64,000 nucleotides of DNA from Blastocladiella emersonii ATCC 22665 (taxonomy: Eukaryota > Blastocladiomycota > Blastocladiomycetes > Blastocladiales > Blastocladiaceae): NCBI GenBank assembly GCA_025594325.1, contig JANHCV010000009.1, forward strand, positions 1,302,001 to 1,366,000. The letters are read 5' to 3'. A program made the position numbers and the translations under genes. Below are positions 20,697-29,994 of this stretch, piece by piece. The notes below the pieces were generated by a model that searched no databases, was not told the DNA's origin, and worked only from the letters and a program-made list of their open reading frames with translations. Positions within the stretch are counted from its first letter, which is position 1. Every line of letters starts with the position of its first letter.

Positions 20697-22500
20697 GCTT
20701 GTTCCACGGACGCAACTCTTGGTGCGCTGCAGGAGCTCTCAACGTCATCGACCAACTTTTGGGTCAGCAACCCCGAGCGATACGACCTCGGCTGGCGCCT
20801 CATGGCCCTAATGCGACGTTTCGGCCTCCCTCTTGTCTCCTTTAAGTTGACGCCAAACCCGAACAACTCGCTGGCGCTCAACGTCTGGTGCGGCGGCGAC
20901 CCTGCGGAACTCGTGGCATGTCCTGCAGACGGCGGTGACCAGCAGTATCGCGACGCGGACGCGCGCATGATTGCCGCCTTCAACCTGTCACCTGAGCAGC
21001 TGTCGCTGCAGTCAACCTTCACCAAGGTCGCGGGCTCAAACCCGGCCATGCAGGCCGCGTGGTACCTGCACAGCCGCGGGCTCGTCATTGAGCACCTGTT
21101 TGGCTGGCTGATTGACAAGGGCGCCGCGTCGGACAAGCCGGGCGTTTTCGGCTGCACGCGCGCCTACTTCATGGCCGAGGAGACTCAGGCGCGGCACACG
21201 CTGCACTCGCGCCGTCTGTTGTGGCTCGTCGGTTTTCCTCGCACGACCGCGCAGTGGAACACCTATCTGACCAACGACGTGGTAAGCTCGCTCCGCTTTG
21301 CGCTATTTGGCCATGGTCACTCACAGTTTCTACACGGCCGTGCGTAGTGGCGCGAGAAGTCTTTCGACTCAAGCACCCATTAGTTGAGGACTTTCCGTGT
21401 CTTTGTGTACACAACACCGGCACGCCGTGCGCCTCGCACCCCGTGGCCGTCGAGATCCTGGCCAAGTACCGCCACTGCGTCAAGACCAACGTACCGCCGC
21501 CGGTCGTGGCCGTCTGCGCCGCCACCATGGCCACGTATGAGTCGCGCACCGCGCCCAAGACGGGCGACGCGTTGGTTCCTCAAGTACCTGATCCGAACAG
21601 CAACCGCAGCAACAACAGCAGACTCCGCCGCAAACCAACGCCTTCACGTCCGCCAGCTTCTCGACCACGACCTATAGCTCGACATCACCAACCTCGCCAC
21701 CTACGAGCAGCGCGAGCTGTGCACCGACGCGTAGATCAGCTCACTTCCCAAGAAGACTGACGGGCTGTCCGAGGTCCAGGACGTGCGCTCCATCCAGCTG
21801 ACCAAGCTACTGCGCCTCAAACAGACGCATCTGCACCCCCATCTCGCAAGTTGCACGGAATGTTGCAGAACGGACGAGGAAGGCGAGAGCAAGGTGTCCC
21901 GCTATGGTTTCCTGCGCGAGTGCATCGTCATTGTACATGCATCACCAAACCGCGCCTGCCGAGGCCGCATGGATCCAGGGTGGATCCACCTCGAGCCTTC
22001 CAGCGCTGAATCGACCTCTTGATCAACGCTTGATCCAGATTTCGCAGCCTGGATCCACCGTCATGAAAAGTGGATCCAGCCTTGACTGGCGCGAGCTGGA
22101 ATGAGCTTCGCGGCGACCTGGATTGAGACAATGGCATTGTACATTGCGGATTTCGAGGCTACGTACGGTGTTTACGAGTACTTCGGCCAGGAGCGGCAGC
22201 TAGCCGACGTTGATGTGTAGCACACCAACAGCGTCCGCCAACGCCATGGACGTTGACGGCGACACGACCGCGGCCTCAGCCAGAGGAGCGCCTTACGCGC
22301 GTCCATCCGCGTCATCGACCTCGCCGCCGGGCACTTTCATGCCGCAACGCGACATGATCAGCTGCTGGATCAACACGTACAGCACGATCTGGCGCGATAC
22401 TTCGCACAACGACGTGGGCCTCCGCATCCTCACGGTGTACGAAACATCGCTTGGTACCCTCTACCCGACCGAGTACTCGACCTAGGCGCGCGAGATCATC
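20697..22500 (+). pseudogene. Helitron Rep/helicase N-terminal relic
   Basis: The frame 20697-21347 resembles the Helitron-like N domain: a GLPLVSFKLTPNPNN segment (family FxTxNPxD), then GVFGCTRAYFMAEETQARHTLH...LLWLVGF, equivalent to GVFGxxxAYYxxxEEQGRGxLHxHxLLWL. The second histidine of the HUH motif is lost (LHSR for LHLH), so it cannot nick DNA in the usual way. Further on, 21781-21935 encodes QTHLHPHLASCTECCRT...RYGFLREC, like the Cys/His region HxHTxTCxKY...CRFGFPR. Stops and frame changes separate the pieces, and similarity beyond 22030 is weak. No helicase domain is seen. A possible 45 nt intron (21282-21326) lies in the first piece. Confidence 0.6.
21970..22078. repeat. Cluster of four TGGATCCA palindromes
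   Basis: The 8 bp palindrome TGGATCCA occurs at 21970-21977, 21981-21988, 22050-22057 and 22071-22078, with a near match (TTGATCCA) at 22030. The two pairs have centre spacings of 11 and 21 bp, one and two helical turns. The cluster sits inside the decayed Helitron. It could be a binding-site array or a remnant of a structured transposon end; no function can be assigned. Confidence 0.7.
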
Positions 22501-23107
22501 AAGAACCGCGCCGCCATCGTCGCCGCGTTCAAGGCACGCCACGAGCGATTCAATGCGCAGGACGACGCGCTCGCGCGCGGCCGCAAGAAGGTCTTGTCGC
22601 TTGCGTGCCACATGTCAGGCAACACCATCGGTATTCCTCGAGAACATGGCCGCGCTGCTCCTGCATAGGGCGGCCGCCGGGATCTTCGCGCACAAGTTCG
22701 CGCCACTGTTGCTGCACCAGGCGATGCGGTGGCTCGACCTCAGGAGCGTCACTGCTGGCGAGCAATCCAAGCGATGTCGTGAGCGCAAGGGCGCTCACGA
22801 GATGCTTGAGCAGTAGCGGAGTAAGGAACTTGATGATGAGCGGTGACTTCAAACTCCCGCGTGATTTTCAGCGGTCTAAGGTCTCCCGCGCAAGCCGTCG
22901 CTCCAACGTGGCGGAGGGCTTTAGCCCTCAATTGAAGACCAGACGCGAAGCGTCTAGGTGGTTCAAGTAAAATCGGCGATGGTGACGGCCGCCCACGCTG
23001 TGGCGTCAACCAGCCGTGCGAGCGCGATCACGCGCCAGCGATTGACCTGACATCGCCACGTCGGTCACGTTGCCCTGGAGTCTGGCACCGAGACGACGCT
23101 TCCTCCT
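22501..23107. other. Decayed DNA between Helitron relic and right inverted repeat
   Basis: Only short frames are present. A stretch encoding ARGRKKVLSLACHMSGN (about 22570-22620) could be further eroded Helitron sequence, but this is weak. Nothing else is supported. Confidence 0.35.
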
Positions 23108-24958
23108 CATTGCCAGTACCTCCACCACTCACTCCGTTCGGGTGTCAACTGTGCGGGGCTTCGCCCAAAAGCCCTTTCGCCACGATCACCTGGCACTGGA
23201 GACGCGTTTATTGACGTGGGCTGCAAGGAACTGCATTGTTTATGGACTGAGAGACACGGAACTCGCTTCAGGTGTAGCGCTGTCTGAGATCGTGCTTCGG
23301 ATCTGTCGTATGTAGAGGGACGTGAGTGAAAGAGTCGCAACGAGTCAGAACCACACGTTGGGGCCGTAACCACACGCCTAGTTCTCTCGCTTTTGCTCGC
23401 CTCTCTGCTCATGGGCTAGATCAAGTCGGTTATGGATGGGGCGGCGCAAGCTGGAGGCCTCCGGGCGGATCGCCTTTCCATCCTGTGCAGCAACTCCTCG
23501 TGCTGCAAACTGCGCTCACGCGCGCACAATCGCGGCCAGCCACGATTTGGTGATGGTCCTCTTGATGGAGCCCTAGCGCGCCTTGGTTGTGGGCGCCGAG
23601 TACCTTGTAAAGCGCCTCACTGCAGCATACGCGCACGTGGCCCGTAGCTCTAGCGCGCTCAAGGCAACTGAGATCAGATTTGCGACGGACGCGTCAAGGT
23701 GAGCCGCTCGCTCACAACAGAATGCTGGTATTCTCGGCAAGCCGATATGGAGGTAGTTGGCAATCGTGAGCGAAGGGCATGAATAAACTAAGCACAACGA
23801 ATGCGCGCGGCGACTCGATCTCGACCAACGCGTTGGTTTTCCGCCAAGAAAGCACCTGACGACGATGGCGTTCGCGTCGCACGCTATGATCCAGCTTGAG
23901 ACCTTGAGCGAGCTCGCTTCCTTGGGCACGGAACAAGAGAGCTCGGATGAAGCGGACCTACGGTGGAAGGATCGCGAAAGGTTGAAGTGCGTTACGGTGC
24001 CCACGGCATGTCGCTGACAGCGACACGAGACACTCCCGACCGCGCCCGTGACGACCTCCCTGCTCAGCCGCCTTACGCTCGCCTCCAGTTGCGCGGTGGT
24101 CGACGTGTACAAATTTTGCACGGGAAGCCTGTCAGCGATGTTGAAAGTAATGATGGTTCGCGGCGCGCATAGAATAGAGCTCGTCCGAGCTCGACAAGGG
24201 TTCTAGTGATTTGGTCGTACGAAGTTCCGCCGCCGTGCAGGTGGCAGCGGTCGGGGTCAGAAGCGATCAGCAGCACAGCAGATGAGTTGGGCGTGCTTGC
24301 GCCGGAGCAAAGCCAGATGCGCGCTCCGCTCATGAGTTTGCATCCCGCACCGCCGAAGCAGAGAGACCGCGTAGCTAGTCGTTGAGAGGGTTAAAGTGAC
24401 TTTGTCGTGCCAATTCGCGCAGCACAACGTCCTGCGACAAGTAAGCGAGATGCGACGCGACGCTTGGCGGGCGCAACGCGGGTGTAGTGGCGGCGGCGGC
24501 AACGCAAGAAAAGCGAGTACATGGGCGCAAGCGGACGAATAAGAACACAAATAGCATCAACTTCGAGCTGGGGTCGCTTTGCGACGCCAGATATTGCAAG
24601 CTCAGGCGACGCGAAAGCGTCTCGCGACATGCCTCTCTGCTCGCGAGCTCTCCTAAGCAGCGCTCGTGCAGTCGCAAGAGCAGAGTGCGAAAGCCATGCT
24701 AACGGAACACTCAAGTCACCGGTCAAGTCGAGCACAGCACGTCGCCGCGCGAGCGCCACCCAAAGCGCTGCAGGAGAGACGGGACCAGCCCGCCGTCGAT
24801 TTCATGATTTATGAGATTCATTGCATGGAGTAAATCAGCTTCATTGATTGAGGGGAGCATATGGGAGGGGAGCAGCGCGGAAGCGAGAGCCGAAGCGAAG
24901 TGGCGTATCGCGACACAGGAGTGATGTCATTGGGAGCAACGTGATCGGTCGCGTGACG
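23108..24958 (-). repeat. Right arm of inverted repeat bounding a ~14 kb unit
   Basis: Reverse-complement partner of 10828-12558, about 120 bp longer through indels. The outer end (GGTCGCGTGACG at 24947-24958) and inner end (CATTGCCAGTACCTCCACCAC at 23108 on) are the best conserved parts. The product-like motif PYARLQLRGGRRVQI, seen here and as PTFARLQLRGGRRAQI in the other arm, shows the two arms share ancestry in the middle too, although no intact gene remains. Confidence 0.85.
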
Positions 24959-25093
24959 AGCGCTGCCAAAGCCCCGCACTGACAGGGGGACTTGGCACTG
25001 ATGCGCGGCGGCGACAGGCCGCGGCACGTGGGGGCGCTGACTAGGATCGGGCGCCGTCTCCCGCGCCCGGTCCACGCTCCCGGAAATGGAAGG

Positions 25094-25756
25094 ATGATAC
25101 AACAGAACATGTCCGACGACGACGACAACGAGCACCGCTTGAGCCGCCGCGCGGTGACGGCCGAGTCGACGGTCTCGCAGTGCGGGTCGGTCGCCTCGCA
25201 GCCCGCCGCCGCTCCCAACGCCACCGCGTGCGCCAACCCCCCGAACGTGGATCTTGCCGCGAACCAGCTTGCTGCGCTTCGATACATGAAGACTCTTGGC
25301 AATGAATGTCCCGTGGAGCTGCTTTGCATGCCCTCGTCGCAGCGCACAGTCTACATCGACTTCCCCTCTGGCTACCGCCTTATCTTCCAGGATGCCAAGG
25401 AGGCTCGTGCCTTTGATGCGCTTCATGTCTGGCCTCAGGTCTATCGGTTCTTGCAGAAACATGACGCCACGGACATCATGGCGACGGAGCACGCGGCCGC
25501 TGCCTCATTGCCCGAGTTCAAGTCGTCCAACGTCCGCCCGCCACCCGCCACGCGCGGCCGCGGCGGGCGTGCCCGCCGCGATCAGCCGGCCCAACCGCTC
25601 GGGTCGGTCTCGTCTTTGGCCACGCTCGCTCACCACGACCACGACGACGACGCATCTCCCCCTCCGCCGCTGCCGTCATCGCACGACGAGTCGCGAGACC
25701 TTGGCGGTTCCGCGTCGCTCCCGCTGCACAACCCGTGTGGCCGGCGCCAGCCTTGA
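25094..25756 (+). CDS. Unrecognised acidic/low-complexity protein
   Basis: ATG 25094 (or 25109, MSDDDD) opens about 220 codons. The N-terminus is acidic, then Ala/Ser-rich. A folded-looking middle follows (NQLAALRYMKTLGNECPVELLCMP...RTVYIDFPSGYRLIFQDAKEARAFDALHVWPQVYRFLQ), then a tail with an RGG-like stretch (RGRGGRARR). After the stop at 25756 another frame encodes SLERYARWVDQLMKESDG to 25820, which looks like a genuine C-terminus, so an unseen intron or a frameshift is possible. The gene begins about 135 bp outside the inverted-repeat unit. I do not recognise the family. Confidence 0.45.
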   Translation: MIQQNMSDDDDNEHRLSRRAVTAESTVSQCGSVASQPAAAPNATACANPPNVDLAANQLAALRYMKTLGNECPVELLCMPSSQRTVYIDFPSGYRLIFQDAKEARAFDALHVWPQVYRFLQKHDATDIMATEHAAAASLPEFKSSNVRPPPATRGRGGRARRDQPAQPLGSVSSLATLAHHDHDDDASPPPPLPSSHDESRDLGGSASLPLHNPCGRRQP

Positions 25757-25820
25757 GCGGTACGCCCGCTGGGTCGATCAGCTCATGAAGGAGTCGGACG
25801 GCCGTTCCACGTCGTCTTAG

Positions 25821-26560
25821 GTGGATTTGCCCCCGCGCGCGCGTGTTGTCGTTTGGTGATATTTGGGTTGATGGTCGCGGCTGCTCCTTGTAGTGTGTCT
25901 CGTGTCGTGGACTCGAATGTATCAATCAATTCTCCTCTTTGAACCGTGTCCTCTCTACCTGTCTCTCCTTGTTCCCGCCCCCTTGGTGAGGGTTGTAGTT
26001 TTGAGTCCTTAACCGTCGGACGACATGCGATAGTAGTTGCCGCCATCTTTGCAGCGGCCACGGTCCGTGACTGCCGTGGATCACCTACTGAAGGGCGTAT
26101 TGATATCGAGCTACCCGGACATGTCTCTTTTTTTATTTTGGAACCTTTGATTTATTCCTTAACAGCGGTTGTAACCTGCAAGCAGAGTATCCACTGTATG
26201 ACAGGCGCCGGCCTTTTCTGGCCGAGCTGCAATGCAGCAAGGCCTGGACCACGCACGTTGAGGAGCAAAGGGGAAGTAGGGAGGGAAGGAGGGAAGATAG
26301 GACAAACGGACGGAGCAAATCAGACCAGTAGCGTCAAACAAGCAGTATCAAGAGAGGGAGCGAATGAACAATAATTGAGACCGAACAGCGCGACATGCTG
26401 GGCTGGCCAGCGAGAGAGCGAGGGCGGCCAACCCGGACATGTCTCACAGTCGCGGCTTCACACACTTGTGGACCAGTCCCTCGTCCATCCGTCATCGCCC
26501 GCGACAAGCGCTGGTAGCCGTGGACGAGTTTCACCAGCATGAGCAACAACTTTGACGCCG
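25821..26560. other. Gene-free stretch with a 14 bp direct repeat
   Basis: No gene is supported. CCCGGACATGTCTC occurs near 26116 and again near 26433 in the same orientation, about 317 bp apart. This could be a remnant of repeat ends next to the retroelement relic that follows, but nothing ties it to that element. Confidence 0.35.
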
Positions 26561-26785
26561 TCACCCCAAAACGACAGTCAGCGTGACGCGTCTTCTCCCA
26601 CGGATTCCTGGTCTTGGCTCAGCTCGTTGGGTCTGCATGGAGGCCGGAGAGCTCGATCCCTGAGTGGTGGTGCGCTGTCACGGGCCGCAGTGACCATGGC
26701 CATGGCCGCTGTCAAGCAGCGCGTTGTCAATCGGGCCAACTTGCTACCGCGTTCGCACCCTCGGTCTTTACGTCTTACGCTTGTA

Positions 26786-28366
26786 CTATGTACACAAATC
26801 CTTGACCTTGACGAACCTCGGGATCTGCTTGATCCACGCCTTGGAGCGCGCGAACGCGGCGCGCGCTGCGTCGTTCCACTCAACCGGCGACGTGCCCGGT
26901 GCGTTGCTCTTGCCGCGCGTGAGCGCGAGCAGCGGCTCGAGCATGGTGGAGCAGTGCGCGACGTACATGCGCACCTGGGCGACGAGGGCGAGATAGCCGC
27001 GCAGGTTGGACAGCGTCTTGGGGAGCTCCCACTGGTCGATCTTGGACACGAGTTTCGGATCAGGGTGGCGGCCGTAGTTGTCGACGATGGCGCCAAGGAT
27101 TGGGACCGACTCGGAGCCGAGGATCATTTTCTCGACGGCGACCATGAGCCCGGCGTCCTCAATCGCGCCGAGGTCCTGGTCGAGGGCGTCAATGTGGTCG
27201 GCGACGAATTTGCGCACGCCGTACTTGTCGAGCGTCTCGTCGCGGTCAAAACCTGGCCCGTACACAAGCACGTCGTCCAGATACACTCGCAGAAGCGGCC
27301 GCGAACTTGGTCGGGTCCGCGTGCATCTTAACGAACACGAATTTCTCAAAGTCCTCGAGCTTGAGCAGGCGCGGGGGCAGGTACTTGCGGTCGAGCGTGG
27401 CAATGAAGGCCTCGAGGTTGTACGTCGCCGGCGCCCGCTGGTTGCCACCAACGAAGCCCGAGTCGCTGCTGCTGAGCACCTTGGTCACGTCCTTGGGCAG
27501 ACGCACCCAGAGATACTCGCGGATCGAGTCCTTCTGGTTGGCGCCAAGCTTGAGCAGGCGGTCAAACGACGAGCACAGCCACATCCGCGCGTTGCCGTCG
27601 AAATGCGACAGCTTGCGCCACAGCTTGTCGTCGTACACGTCGGCCGAGCCCTCAACAAGGTCATCCACGCGCAGCACGACGTGCTCGAGCCGCAGGTCGC
27701 CCGGGTTGACTTGAGCGAGGTTGTTGACGCGTTCCGCGTACGACGTCAAGACCAACGCGACTGTGAACGACAACAACGAGTGCATGAGGTCCTGGCCACG
27801 GGCGACGGGTGTGCCGGGCGGCGGGGCGGCGGGGCCGCGGCCGTGCGGCACGTCGGCAAAGTGAAGGGCGGCTCCCAGGCGTCCCTGGGAGTGCGCGCCA
27901 GACGACGGGGAGCCCGTCGGCCCGTCCGTCGTCCGCTCCTCTTTCCAGTACGTCGGCCCGAGCCCCTCAAGCCGTTTCATAGAGTCGACGGGATCGCGTG
28001 GACCAGTCGCAGCGGGTTCCGCGGGGTGTGAGTCGTGGCGGTGGTTGGTGTTGAAGCCCGACGGGATCGGCGCCACTGCCACGGTGACCGGCGGCGGCGG
28101 CGGCGAGGTCGGCGCGGCCGAGGCGGGGCCGGCGCGGCCGAGGTGGGGCTGGCGACCGTCGGCTTCTGGGTCAGGGCCATGAGGGTGGTCTGGACGGAGA
28201 CCATGAAGTCCTTGATCTCCTTGAACTCGCTCGAGGTGCGGTTCGCCGCCAGCTCAAACTGCGACTGCATCTGGGCGAAGCGGTCTGCAGTGGTCTCCTG
28301 GTGCGCGACGAGCGTGTGCTGCTGCTGGGCGACCTTCTGGCTCAGGGACTGGACTTCCTGGGCGAC
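26786..28366 (-). mobile_element. Ty3/gypsy-like LTR retroelement relic (gag and RT pieces)
   Basis: Read on the minus strand. From 28366 a coiled-coil Gag-like N-terminus is visible (VAQEVQSLSQKVAQQQ, then ANRTSSEFKEIKDFMVSVQTTLMAL). After a frame change, 28082-27246 encodes a Gag capsid-like region. From about 27290, RT motif YLDDVLVYG is followed by VEKMILGSESVPILGAIVD, WELPKTLSNLRGYL and PVEWNDAARAAFARSKAWIK, typical of the RT C-terminal part and connection of Ty3/gypsy elements. Protease, most of RT, RNase H and integrase are missing, and Gag runs almost directly into YLDD, so an internal deletion is likely. LTRs are not identified. Confidence 0.75.
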
Positions 28367-28732
28367 TTAGCGAGGGTTACCGAGCCACGTCGAGGCGAGC
28401 CAGCGGGGAGCGACGCGGCGACCTCACTGAGGGTTTCGAGAGGGCCGGTCGTGACGCTGCGCGTGGGGCGCGCGGTCGGCGAGGCGGCGCCGGCGCCAGA
28501 GGGGGTCGGCGTTGGCGCGGCGGTCTGCGAGCCACCGGGCTGGTCCGTGTTGGCGGTCGTGACGGCCGACTTGACGAAAAATCACGTTGCGAATACAGGA
28601 TCAGGATCGAGCGCGAGCGAGGCGCGGCGAGCGACGGATCGAGGTTCTGGTTACCCCGATTCTCCACCATGAAGAGCACCGCGGGGGGAAGCACGGCGCT
28701 GGTGGTGTCGAGCCCACACGATTCCCGAGACA

Positions 28733-28856
28733 ACTGTATGATCCGGAAACGTGAGCTTTATTCGGGAGAGTGATGGGGGACAAGATGGAGAGGAAACAAG
28801 ACGGTAAAGGAGGGTAAGGAGGCCGCACACACCTGTATGATCCGGAAACGTGAGCT
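28733..28856. repeat. 24 bp direct repeat upstream of gag
   Basis: CTGTATGATCCGGAAACGTG (then AGCT) occurs at 28733-28756 and exactly 100 bp further on at 28833-28856. It lies upstream (minus strand) of the retroelement gag relic, where an LTR or leader would be expected, but the 76 bp between the copies is not a full LTR. Confidence 0.75.
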
Positions 28857-28971
28857 AAAGAGAGCTCACGTCCGCGGCGGGGGTGCGGCCACCTTTTGAG
28901 GGCGACAAGAGGCGGGCGGCGAGTCACCGGCTGCGGCTGGGCGCGGACGCCCACGTTCGCGGCGGTGAGAA

Positions 28972-29718
28972 ATGTGGCGCGATCAGCGGCACGCGCACGC
29001 GCGTGACCCGATCATCACGCGCGTCGCGCGACACGACGGGCACGTGCTTAATCAATTGCCGATCTTTGTCAAGTTTTATGATGCGCCCATCGGCCTGCGC
29101 TTCGCTCGCATGTGCTGGGTCGCGCCGTCGTCGCCCGTCTTGGACCTGATGCGTGGGTGGTATCCCAACGGCTCCATCTCCAAGGCAGCTTCCAGGAAGC
29201 CAACGTGCTACTACGAGGAGCGACCTGGGAACGCTCCGCCGCGCCAGCTCAACCCGTGCTCATCGTGGCGATCCAGCAAGATTGCATATGGTGCCATCAT
29301 TGTCGTCGAGTTCATCGCAAATCACGCGACCGAAAACCTGCGCCGAGTTTCGTGGGCAGATTCAATGCAGATCAAAAGCTTGCTCCCGGACATGTACGCG
29401 CTCGCGGCCCAGTGTGCGGAGCCAGCTCGCGTGCGGTCCGTAATTGATGCAGCTGCCGCTTCGTTCTTGATCTTGCTCGCGCTTTACCCGGACGACACTT
29501 CCGACTTGCGGCACGAGTACCGCATGATCGCGCTTGGCCGACGTGCTCCGCTCACGTATCCCCACTGGCTTGAAGACTTGGCAAGTGGCAAGTGGAAGCG
29601 CGAGTTTCTTTGGATACGCGATCCGGATACGCCCAAGTTCACAAGTTACGGATACTTTGAGGAAGATCCTCGAGGGGTCATTGCTGATGACGAAGGCGAC
29701 GGCGAATACGACGACTGA
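28972..29718 (+). pseudogene. Ubiquitin-like-fold family, copy A (C-terminal part only)
   Basis: ATG 28972 opens 248 codons, but homology to copies B and C begins only around 29040 (LPIFVKFYDAPIGLRFARMCW). The segment continues through CYYEERPGNAPPRQL, GAIIVVEF, LRHEYRMIALGRRAP, ASGKWKREFLWIRDP and ends in an acidic tail. It equals the last ~250 residues of copies B and C; the ~700-residue N-terminal part is absent. The copy might be expressed as a short protein or be a truncated duplicate. All three copies lie in tandem on the same strand. Confidence 0.6.
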
Positions 29719-29898
29719 GGCGAGGAGCAGAAATATACGTGATATTTGCACTGCCCTATTTGTAACTTCGGCTGGTTTTTGGTGAAGCAACAAGCTTCCA
29801 TCGAATTGAGTCTCGTCATGCGAGCAACAAGGAAATGTGCAGCGATCTACCATGTAGGCAAACGTCGGTGCGCGCGCGTCGCTGACGAGCACGAGTTC

Positions 29899-29904
29899 CA
29901 CGTG
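29899..29904 (+). promoter_or_regulatory. CACGTG E-box upstream of copy B
   Basis: CACGTG lies 96 bp before the ATG of copy B, and the same hexamer lies 98 bp before the ATG of copy C. In both it is embedded in the conserved context CACGTGGC..CCAGCCTCAA. CACGTG is the classic bHLH or bZIP core; the binding factor is unknown. Confidence 0.45.
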
Positions 29905-29994
29905 GCAACCAGCCTCAATCTGAAACGGATCCTAATCATCATCGCCTGAGAGTCTCGACTCTACCACACCCCCTCACCACTACATGTAAAACGA

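Noticed and set aside
10828-24958. Target-site duplication next to the inverted repeats
   Set aside because: The bases just outside the arms (CGTTT and AGCGC) do not match, so transposition by a cut-and-paste element is not shown.
24991-25093. Non-ATG start at 24992 for the unknown acidic protein
   Set aside because: The triplet is TTG, and ATG codons at 25001, 25094 and 25109 are available; the start before the acidic MSDDDD stretch is more natural.
28733-28856. A complete pair of LTRs around the gag-RT relic
   Set aside because: Only a 24 bp direct repeat is seen on one side, with no matching long repeat on the other side of the relic.
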